NCBI GenBank assembly: GCA_034008185.1
Contig: CM067081.1
Span: forward strand, 150,132,258-150,196,257
From: Gorsachius magnificus
Taxonomy: Eukaryota; Chordata; Aves; Pelecaniformes; Ardeidae
DNA: 64,000 nt
Direction: 5' to 3'
Below, piece after piece: positions 50,711-61,474 of this stretch. A model generated the notes under the pieces. That model made no database searches. It had not been told where the DNA came from and saw nothing but the letters and a program-made list of their open reading frames with translations. A program made the position numbers and the translations under genes. The stretch's first letter is position 1; each line of letters starts with the position of its first letter.

Positions 50711-52529
50711 GGAGAGGCTAATTGGGGAAATGCTACTATAAAAAAGATTTCTTCTTCACACATAAATCAATACTGTGACTGAAGACTCCTTAATTGGTAC
50801 GGGATTATAGCAAAAAGCAGTGGCAGTTTTAACTAATTGCACTATTAACACGAAGCTAGAACCCGTAAGTTATTCCCTTGATACAGCCCTGTTCCTCTGA
50901 ACTCTCCCTGTCAGTGTCAGTCCTGTCATCATCACTGTACTGATCTATCACAGTAGCTATAAGACCTACCTTTCTTTGCTCATTTCCAATCATTCAGCCA
51001 AAAAGAGCAGCAGAAGCAGCACGCACGGACAGCCACCTAGAAAAGTTCACTTCTCTTGTCTTCCCTCTTTTTCATAGCTGAACGTATGACAAAAATTGCT
51101 AGTGATACACCACCACTGAGGCAAAGTTTACCCAGCAGTTGATTCCATTGAATCTCTCTCACGGTCTCAAATTCAAAGGGAATTCCTGCAATCACCTCCA
51201 GTCTCATATATTCATTCAATTCCCTGATGCCCCTTCCCTGATTTTCATCATAGTAAAGTAGCTATTGGATTTGTGCTAGCAATTGCTTCCTTTAAAGCAG
51301 CCATCAGTTCCTGGGTAGGACTAACAATCTAGCGAGATGCTAATACCAACCACTATTCTTTTTACTTAATGTAAAATAAACCCAAACCAAAACCCCAAAC
51401 ATAATTACTTTCACCTTCTCCTGTCTCCCCAACTTCAAACTAGAGATCATCAAAACAATTTCATGTCAGGATTAAATTATCAACATTTCTCACACCATCT
51501 GGGAAGACCCCAACCCCCCTGCAATTCCCCTGGAAGCCATATACATCAAACGAAGTTAATTTCAAGGAAAAGAACTGTCTCTGTCCAGTCTGGATTCAAC
51601 TACTGACCAAATATACACGTTTTGCCTAAAGTATTAAAAACTGGTTTTCTGTTCTTAATGCCTTGAGCAGTAAATGCACAGATCAACTTTACCACTGTAT
51701 CTGGAAATCTAGAGATACATTTGAAGAGAGGAAATAAACATACTTATGGCTTGGATACAATTACAGAAACTTTAAAAAATGTCAGCAAGAAAGGGTTAGG
51801 AAGAACGGAATGACTTAGATGTGTAACAGCAGTCAATTCATAAGCAGGTATAGAACACAAAACCCATTAGATAAAATTCATAAGAATGGACTACTGAAAA
51901 TAAAAAGTTGGGCATTTAGATACTAACATCATCAGAAAATAATGAGTTTAAAAACACTGAAATGAAGTGTTTGAAAAGCAAAGCTTGTTGGTGTATTTCC
52001 AGTGTTACCCTGATAGTAGCATTTAAACAGGCAACATAGCACCACAACATTCCTAAAAATTACCATTTAAATTCAGTGGCATAAAAACCAAAAGGATGAG
52101 AAAGTGGAAACTCTTCCCAATCTGAGAGTTTCTCACTTCTTTGTATGAAATTCCATTTTTTTCTATAAAAGCCTGAACTAGTTCAGAGGAAAGAGAAAAA
52201 CAGTTATTGTTTTTCTTTAGCCTTAAGTATTCCAAAACAATCATCTATTGTTCTCAGCTTGCAAAGCTGGAAAAAGTACTCCCTGGCTCTTGTCTTCACT
52301 CATTTCTTTTCCACGTTCCAGTATTTAAATTTATGTAATATCTGTTTGAACAGAAGCTTGTCCTTATGTTTACTATTTTCTTCCTTTTCTTTACCTTTTC
52401 TACTTTTGCCATCTCCTTTCTCTGGTGGATGGCCCAGATCATTACACCTTATTGAAGAGGTGAATGCACTGCTGATGTATACAGTGGCACAGTAGTTTTT
52501 TTGTATTTAGTATTTCTAACATTGTTTTT

Positions 52530-52800
52530 TTTAATAGTTCTTCTAGCCAATAGTATTTTGATGAAAATATTTATTCTAATTCCAAGATTGTTGTCATATG
52601 GCAATGTAGCTAGATCAGAACCCATCACTGTGTCATATATTTAAGATTGTTTCTCCTGACATATATTAATATGTACTCACACTGAACTTCATCTGCTATT
52701 TTATCCATGAATTAGAGTTATGAGATGCTTGTGGCACTACATAGGTTATCTTTCATTTAACTATACTGAATAAACCAATAAATACAATTCAGAAATTTAG
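52530..52800 (-). mobile_element. Ancient CR1-family LINE relic (ORF2 region)
   Basis: The plus strand contains degraded but ordered pieces of the antisense of an old amniote CR1/L3-like ORF2: GTAGCTAGATCAGAACCCAT, CATCACTGTGTCATATATTT, GATTGTTTCTCCTGACATAT, then CACTGAACTTCATCTGCTAT and, after a gap, a decayed piece ending near ATACTGAATAA. I recognise this series from old CR1 families found across birds, turtles and crocodilians. Many substitutions and small indels show great age. The boundaries are soft. Confidence 0.7.
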
Positions 52801-53104
52801 AGACATTTAATCTCATTTACAGAAAATATTATTTCCATTTTTAATCAGATACATTACCTCAGCATAAACCAATAATTCTTCTATAGCACTGGGGTATAAA
52901 GACATATGCACTTATAATGCAAAAAACCATCTACAGTTTAAGAATACTCAATGGTTCTTCAAAAGAAGAAAGAAAAAAGTACATGGGTGGTGATAGGCAT
53001 GGAGAAGAAAGCTGTGAACTAGAAGGGCATAGATAACTGTTATTGGGACACTGAATTCCTTTAGCTTTTATTCCCTTGCTTTTAACACCCTGCTTTGGAA
53101 AACC

Positions 53105-53200
53105 ATCTGACCAAGTTGGGCTAGGTGTCATCTGCAAACTTACTGAGAGTGCACTCGATCCCCTCGTCCCGATCATTGATAAAGATACTAAACAGAAACC
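53105..53200 (-). mobile_element. Short CR1 LINE fragment (ORF2 region)
   Basis: The plus strand carries the phrase GGTGTCATCTGCAAACTTAC followed by a stretch on GTGCACTCGATCCC, ATCATTGATAAAGATA and CTAAACAG. This is the antisense of a conserved CR1 ORF2 reverse-transcriptase segment. Only about 95 bp are recognisable, with sharp loss of similarity on both sides. It looks less decayed than the neighbouring relic at 52.5-52.8 kb, so it is probably a separate, younger insertion. It could instead be a better-preserved part of the same element, because the order along CR1 would fit. Confidence 0.75.
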
Positions 53201-56200
53201 ATTAGTTAGAAACCATTTTCAACACTGCAAGTAAAAAAAAAAAAAGCTTGTGTGAGAGAGAAAGAGAGGGGAAAAAAATCAGAATAGAGAAAAAATGCAA
53301 ATATATTGCCATTTCTCAGGCTCATGAAATAAGACACCAAAATGAAAAGAGAGCTGTTCTTCCCCTTGAATGTACTCCTATTGTTTTGCTTAAATCTGGC
53401 CCTCAATGTTTTCTACTCCCAGGAGAGATCTCCTCACAGGAACCACACCATGTTGTCAACAGTTACATTAATCTCTCTGACAGTTTTTAGGAAAGGAGTT
53501 TGAACTCAGATACTAATCTTGGGGGAAAAAAAAAAAAATCCATGCAAAAAACATCTAGTGGTTAAGGTTGTTGGCACACATTCAGCTGTCCAGTCTTCAC
53601 TATACTTAGTTTCTGGCATATCATAAAGGGTACCAATGCTGCTCTTTGCCAAACAGGCAAGAGAGTACAAACAGCAGGTTTCATCTTCCACTGACACCTC
53701 ATGTTTCTGCAGAAAAGACTGGGTGAAAGTGTGTCTGGAGACTAATATTCCTGATGGATCACAGAGAAATGTTAGGATGTAGGGAGTCCTCTTTCCTCTA
53801 TTAAAAACTCTCAAGGCATATAATGGCTTTCTCTCACTACAAATCTCCATTTGCAGTTAAGGAAATGCTGGGATAATTGGGAGACTGCCGAATGCTAGTT
53901 GTAAATAGTGACTTTAATGAAATTTTTCCAGCTGTCTGTTCAAAACTGCAGAGCATTTTTACATTATATAAGACGACAGAGTTAAATGGTTCATCTTTTT
54001 TAAAGATGTCAAGGCAGCGAATACGTCTAACCTGAACATAATAAATGTATGGTAAACTAAACCATAAAGTGAAAACAAATAGAGCAGATGGCTAAGTGTC
54101 TACCCAGGGATATGCTTATCCATTCTAAATGTCAAGTCTCTTCAAGCTTAGTTTCTGTAAATGTTACGGTAACATGTATTCTGTAAGGAGTGCTCTCTTC
54201 TGGTCAAACACAGAAGAAGGTAATTCCTTAACAATATATTTAATGTCATAAACATTGATTATGTAGAAATGACAGATTCTGTCTCTATTAGAACTGCCAC
54301 ATCAAACCTAAGAACAAGGCTTTATATGTATTCTGATATTCAGAAATGTATATTGTATTTTAGATGGAGGAAATACATCTCCCTTCTCTACTGACACAAC
54401 TGAACAATTCATAAAGCAACAGAGAAATATGTTTTGAGACAATAATTTTCATGCTCAGAAGTACATTATTTTTGTTGCTGCTTCAACATGCACCACTGCA
54501 CACATGAGCAACAATAGTTACTCAGACCTTGCAAACACTCATTAGAAAAAAATGCCTTTACTAAAACTGGAGACAGGGCTATCCCCACAATTTCTCATGG
54601 CTCACAGCTTACGTTGTAAGAATAGTAACACACCTAAATCTCACAAATTCAAGAAAATTAAGAAACGGGAGAGGTAAACTTACACTTTTTTAATAGTCAC
54701 CCATACTACTATATACTCTGTACGCAGCTGTTTGCAGAAATACAGAGATCAGATTTTGGTATGGAAAATTAGGAAAATTGGTATTGGAAACAGACTCAGG
54801 TAAATACCCTTAGGGCTTAACATGTACAAAAGTTTGTATTGATGAGCTTCCTTTCAGTAAATGGAGATTTTACTGTCTCACAAAGTCCATCAGATCCAAA
54901 AGGATAAGAGATGAAAAGGACTAATAATCCTAAGAACAGGACCTCACCTGAGCAGATGCTGCAGGACTTAATTTCATTCCTTCTTGTTTGTCAAGATAAT
55001 TTTCCTACCGTCTCCTGTTTATTTTCTGGCAATCTGTTAGCAAGTCTTCATGATCTTCCCCAAAATAAAGTTGCACTTTATGACTTTGATAGAGAAAATG
55101 GAAGAAACCTTCTCTTTTAGCTAGAAGCTAATTTGTACGTGCACTGCTGTCTTGCTGAGATGGAAACCCAATAGTGTAATTTGTACATGAACATGTAATT
55201 TCATGATATTGCTATTTCATATTAATTTTTGGTACCGTGCAGTATTTCTCCATTATTGAATGAACTAGCATTTCTTTCTAGTCCTGTTTCTGTGATGTTA
55301 AATGATAAAAATTATTATGGTATCAACATTGTGAAAGTTCCTACTAGAGAGCACTGTGAGTGAAGAATACCATACCTGAGTATTGTCCATAACTACTATA
55401 GTACTTCGTACAGATAAAACATAATATAGTAGATATAAGTAGATGTATCCAGGAATATAATTAATTATGAATTTTTAATTCCCCCCCAAAAAGCTAAAAT
55501 TCAAAGTAATTCCCCCTGCCCTGAGAAACTTCCCCTCACTGTGAGTCACAAAAGCCCAGCTAAAAGGTCATCATTTTTGGAACTTCTCCCAGACATCCAG
55601 GAAAGTGAGGAAAAGCTCTCTTGACAGGGAGAGTTACAACATTATAAGAGTAAGAGCTAGTTTTTCTCCAGGCATCTGCCAGGGTTAAATATTTGCTTAT
55701 GTCTAGAGTAACTGCACATACTTTGCTGAAAATCACAACCCTCCAAGTAAGTACAGAATGCAACTTTTGTTGTATCTTCTGTAACGTACTGTAAAAGCTG
55801 ATGGAAATTTAAATTGTTACTGGAATGTTGTATTACTAACAAATTGTGATGTGTATTAAAATCTCTACTGCATGTGTATATCTTGTTTTCTAATGCATAG
55901 CCAGCTGTCACAGAATCTCTCAAAGGAATAATTTTCATACATTTATTCCATTTATATTTTTATGAGGCATGATTGTTCTTTAGAGCCTGTATTTGTTCAT
56001 ACCTGCTGCATTTTCATTAACAAAAGTCCTACATAGTACTGAGAGACAAACAGTACAATTCTGATTCACATGACCTGTGAACTCAGAATCATATTTTTAC
56101 TTAGTTATTGAGAGCATATAACAAATTTCATCCTTTATGCCGAGCTAGGAATGATCTGGTGACTGACAAGAAAAAGTTACCTCTTCAAAACATGCTAACA

Positions 56201-57130
56201 AATTTCTTAAAAATTGAATTGCAAAGCAAATTCATATCCTCTTTCAGCGCTTTATGTCATGAGCTCTGCCCTAGAGGACAGAAGGAGGATAACCTAGAAC
56301 TGAATATACCATTTAGTGAAATTATAGCCACCTGTGTAGGTGCTAATGGCATCTAGTCAGGCCCAGGGAACATGAACACCTACAAGGCTGGGCAGCACAG
56401 AGAATTATCCAGGGATAGGGAGGCCAAAACTTCTCTCTGATATAATTAATGTCTTCAAAGTACTGGGAGAGGAAGAGAAAGAAAAAGAACATTTTGATCT
56501 GAGTAATTCCCAAAAATGGATCTGAGCTCAGTGAGAAAATATAGGTCTGATACGTCAAGACTGTTCTCTGGAATAAATACTGCAGATGCAAGATGGCATT
56601 AAAGAATAGATTTCCACCAGCTGAAATGAAGTAGCTGACAGTTTCACGGGCCTTAACATGTTGAGCTGTGCTATCCAAGGGATAAAGAAAGTATGCTCCA
56701 CTCAGCTGGCAGGCAAGGCGGGAATCTGATATGGCAGTGGTCTATATGGAAGAGAAATTAGCCAGGAACTCAGCACTTGAAATTCACTTATCCCAAGAAA
56801 GCATGTAACACCATTTAACTAGCATAACCAATTTGCTTCAAAGCTGGTGATGCCTAGAAAGTTAGGGAAGAAATCTTGAACTTTAAGTTTGGGAAGCTTT
56901 TCTGTAAATCTAACCATTTCTTCAGAAGCTTTGTACACACAAAAGCAAGTCCACAGATTAATTAGGGAAGCACGAGCACTAACAGCTGAAAGATGACAAA
57001 CCATCATTTTCATCGTGGCAGGGTATTACCATCAACAGATCAGATGAAAAAACTTCAGTCACCCTACCCTCAATATCCAATCATAGTATGTCAAGAGGAA
57101 ATTCTTCAGTAATTTAAGACCAGACGTACT

Positions 57131-57342
57131 GGGCTTCACTTGGGTTTTCAGATTTTTGAATGCTGATACTGACTGTGTGTACATGCTATGGTACCTCATA
57201 ATAAATACTCCCTGATATTTAATGAATTTAGAAGGTGGGCTTCACTTGGGTTTTCAGATTTTTGAATGCTGATACTGACTGTGTGTACATGCTATGGTAC
57301 CTCATAATAAATACTCCCTGATATTTAATGAATTTAGAAGGT
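57131..57342. repeat. Perfect tandem duplication, 2 x 106 bp
   Basis: Two adjacent copies, 57131-57236 and 57237-57342, each start GGGCTTCACTTGGGTTTTCA and end ATTTAGAAGGT. By eye they are identical at every base. Right after the second copy the sequence reads TCACTTGA, so the junction GGTTCACTT partly resembles the unit start GGGCTTCACTT, a possible microhomology. The unit is not low-complexity and carries no open frame. It is either a very recent duplication or an assembly artefact. Confidence 0.98.
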
Positions 57343-60300
57343 TCACTTGATGAGAGGGTATTTGATTAGCTAACCATTTCATCGAGCTTTGCCTGGATCC
57401 CAGTAAAAGCATTACTGAACAAAAATTTGCACATTTGTTTAGACTGAAAATTCAGTTCTTTCCACTAGAATGAGGTTTCCTATTTACTGCTCAATATCAT
57501 AAAAGAATTATATAATCACAAGAAACAAAAACATACACGAGTATATAATTCATGGATTAGAAATTATACATTAAATGATCTAAGCCTGGGTGTGGAAAAA
57601 GAAGAAAAAAATTAAGAAATGTACTTGGTGTCATAGCTGTTCACTAAAACATTCAAATATATTTTACACAGCTTCTGGACATACAGTTTGTCAGCAGCAA
57701 TTAGAAACTGATGGATAGCTGCTGTAATACAGATCCAACAGTACACAACTCCATGCCACAAGATATTCTGAAATTCCTCCTAAAAACTCTGGAAGATGCT
57801 GCAAAAAAATATACATGCTACCTTCTAGATGTCAGTTCCAAGTACCCATTCAAATATCATGAAATTTCAGTAAATGTTACCTTTCTAGGACAAGAAAGCG
57901 TATCGATTCCTTTTCACAATAGCCAAGCTTTAGTTACTTGAAGCAAAAACTTTCTACTCCAGCCCAACAGCTTGTTTTTTTAATCCTGCTTATAGACCAG
58001 ACACTCGTTAACCTCTCAGATCTCTGGAGAGTTGTGGTTTAAGGGAACCCAGGAGGAAAAGACAAATTTGGAAAGCCATTTATCCATCTCACTAGAATTG
58101 AGACATTATGGTTTTCATTCTTCCCCCACTCCCCAAAATACCAAATTTCCATCATCAGAGCTCTCTGAATAAACGAACAGTTTGTTACTGGACTCAGGAA
58201 GAAAGAAACCACATGCCTGTTAGGGACAGAGAAAGGAGGAGTGGTGTATGTGCTTGGGAGCGTGTTTATTTGACTGGATTGCAGACGGTCAACCGAAGAA
58301 CATGCAGATCATATATTTTTAAGCATTTCATAATGTCTTATTATTAATTCCAGCCAAAACCACCATGACCAAAATTATCTGAAATTGGTGCTTATGTGTC
58401 CTGACCCCAAAGCCAACAATGGTTATATAAAAAAAAATTTTTTAAATCTACGTTCCTCTTACGTTTTAATTTTTTTTTAATCGATTAGAAGTGCCCTTTA
58501 GAGTCTATGGAGAAGACAGGTCTCCATAACTAACACATCGAAATGTGGTCCTGGGTAAATTTTACTTCCAGGAAACGAAAACGTTGCAGTCCTTGAGAGA
58601 GGGATGCTATAAGCAGAGGGCTCTTCTAAAGGAAGGAGTTTTTATTGAACCTGTCACTTGTCATTAAACACTCCATATTTTACCTTAGCCTGATATTTTC
58701 ATTAGAGCATACAGACCTTTTTCATCTGTGAATGAAAGCATTCCCTTCAGCCTTGTGTTGAATACGGGGAAAGACTCTCTAAAATCGAGCCCACCCAAAC
58801 AGGACAATTAGGTTCACAAAAGCAGGAAAGGCACTAGGGAAAAATCAAGTAATATTAATACTATGATAACTTATACATTTCATTGTTGACTATCACAACC
58901 CACTTCAATCTTAAATTCTTATGTGCATTTAATAATGTTTATTTTTAACCTCCAAAATGCTTGCATGTAATTATATATAAAGCAACAGACACCAGTGCAG
59001 AATAAATCACAACATAAGCAAAGTGGAATAAAGTATGTACTGCTGTATAGACATCTCTAATCGGAAAACCTGAATGTAAAAAGGTAATGATAATAAAATT
59101 ATACACTTTGACATCTTTGTTTCCAATTTTAGCTTCCCTATTAGACCACCAACCTACAACAAAGTAACACTGGAGAAAAAGAGAAAACTATGAAACAACT
59201 TGGCTTCCTCAAAAGAGACAATTGGTTATTTGTTTCTCGTTCCTAGACATAAATTCCTTACTTTGAAATAAAAAAAAGAGGAAATATTTAGAGCAAAATT
59301 ATGCTAACTATGCTATCATAGCTTTATATTTATGATCCCTCTACTGCTAAAACACTTTAAGTAAAGAATTGGATAGTACATTGCAAGGACAACTAAACCT
59401 TCTTAAACAACTCTGATACAAAGCAGCACCATTTTTTGCCACCTAGTTTCTGAGGAAAAGCTGCCTCACCACTGCCACCAAAGCTGTACAATCTCTTTGA
59501 AATATCACAAACTGGTGTTAAATAGTTTTAACACGACTTAAATTATCAGTAACCAGAACATCACTGTCTGTCCATTGCCATGTGCAGTTGCAGAAACACA
59601 TTACGTAACTCACTGTTTCAAAAAAACCCCAAACAACCAAACACAATGCAAATAGAAGCTGAGAGAAAACAAATTTCAGGCTTTTTCCAACACATTCCAT
59701 TTGTGTAAAAGAAAGACGAATGAAAAGGGAAAGAATCATTGTGGGGGGAAAAGCCAGAAAAGCAAGCCACACCTCTTAAAATCTGAAAGTGCTACAGCAG
59801 AATGAAAAAGATGATCTTGTGGAATGGTATCATTCGATAAATACACCACGCACGTAATTGCAAGACAAATGTCAACTACTGCTTATCTTTTCAAACTTAA
59901 AATATTGATTTACTCAAACGCCAATTAAAAATCTAACAAAATATTGTATTAGTTTTAGGAACTTTTAAATGACATTTCACTAATACAACAAGAATTGTGT
60001 TACTCGAACTTAAGCTGCCGCATATCGAGAGCCTTGTGGATTGCCATAGCATCACAGCCACAAAACCCATTAGCAGATGTAGAAATCTCACATCCCAGCC
60101 TTTTATAAAAGCCTGAAGTTATGAAATAATTTTCATACACTTGGAACTTAACTATTTCAGTGCCCTGAACATACAGGACTAGAACTGAGGGGGGAAAACC
60201 ACAAAATGGTGCATCTGAAAGCATTCCACATGGACACATGTTTCTGTGGTTCTTTCAAAAGTTCTTAAAGAGTTGAAACCATCCCCCTGGAATTCCACAG

Positions 60301-61338
60301 AACAGAGTAAAGAAGTATCTGTTTAAATTAAGGAGGGGATTTATCTTGGCTAGTGAACTATTACGATTTATTCTATGTCTTCATTGTAGATGTATTAAGA
60401 TACGTAGCTGGTTACAAGAAACAGGATTTAACTTAGGATAACAAGGGACAATACCTATGAGAAGGCCTGCTCTCTAAAGATTTAAAAAATAATTTTCAAA
60501 GCTCTCAAGGGTAGTTTACTGTTTCCATGTTTATTTTCACTCACCAAAAGCAAAGTTATTAATCACAGGCAAAATACCCATTATCTCCCCATTTAGTATC
60601 ATGGTATCTTTGCTTTATTTCATGGCAATGGTTTAACATTTTTGTGACAGCACTTGAAAACTTACCTTTTGATAAACCACCTATAGCTAATATCAACATA
60701 TAGCACACTGAGAAATATTTGACTTGCTTTCATACAGGTGACTTTCATATGCCTAGGTAGATTTGAGGTAACTATGTAATTCTGCAGGGCAGCAGCATGT
60801 TATAGTTTCAGAAATGAAACAAACTGACTAGTAAGGATACCGAGGATTCATGAGGTAGAGTAGGATTTCACTGTCAAACAAGGATGAGTAAACACAAAAA
60901 GCCCATGGTCCTCCAGTTACCTCATAATAATTTCAATTTACCATAGGAATACTTACTTGGTTGTCTTTATGTACTGAAGAAAAGGCACCAATATAAGGTA
61001 AAACCAGCTGGGACAATATACGAGACAGCTAAAGAAAAAGGCTGTTAGAAGAGCAGCGAAGAAAGAAATGCCACACCAATCTCAATGCTGAAATGATAAA
61101 ATTATTTCAATGACACACTTCATAATTGAGTTGACAGTTAAAACTATTTTTCCCTTTTATGAAAATGGGGTAAGCTACGAAGTCAGCTGAGGGAGGCGGC
61201 TTTCTTTGAAGTGCTCTGGGATAGATGCATCCTTTCAAACAATCAGTAACAACTTTCTTAGGTAACAGCTATGAAAATGGATCAGGGGTACAGCAGAGAG
61301 CGATTGGCCATGTTTCTTTAATTGAATTCCCATGTTAC

Positions 61339-61474
61339 CTGAAGCTGTTGGGAGCTGTCATTAAGATTATCCTCTCGTCTCCTGGCCTCCTCCAGCATCT
61401 GTGCACTCTTCTTTTTCTCCACTTGCTCTTTGTGCTTCAGATTTGCTACCTTCTTATTTTGATCTTTAACTTGC
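61339..61474 (-). CDS. ERC1: ERC1 (ELKS) internal coding exon A, 136 bp
   Basis: This exon encodes part of the long coiled-coil rod of ERC1/ELKS. Known roles of the family: an active-zone and cell-cortex scaffold that binds RIM, liprin-alpha, LL5-beta and RAB6, also reported in NF-kB signalling. Read on the minus strand it starts with one base that completes an arginine or similar codon, then 45 codons beginning QVKDQNKKVANLKHKEQ and ending NLNDSSQQLQ, and ends on a codon boundary. The residues match the vertebrate ERC1 coiled coil as I remember it. The acceptor is a pyrimidine-rich run ending TTTTACAG; the donor is CAG|GTAACA. There is no Pro, Gly, Cys or aromatic residue, as expected for a continuous coiled coil. 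The open plus-strand frame across it is an antisense shadow. ERC2 is the alternative paralogue but differs in the linked exon C. Confidence 0.96.

Larger units (their letters stand above)
43571..61338 (-). other. ERC1: ERC1 intron between exons A and B (17,768 bp)
   Basis: This intron is bounded by the GTAACA donor of exon A and the CATTTTCCAG acceptor of exon B. It holds a sauropsid-type interspersed repeat near 46.6 kb, a T/G-rich tract near 50.7 kb, two CR1-family pieces (52.5-52.8 and 53.1 kb) and a perfect 106 bp tandem duplication at 57.1-57.3 kb. The rest (43.6-46.5, 47.5-50.6, 53.2-57.1 and 57.4-61.3 kb) is AT-rich sequence in which I see no gene or recognisable element. Confidence 0.9.
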
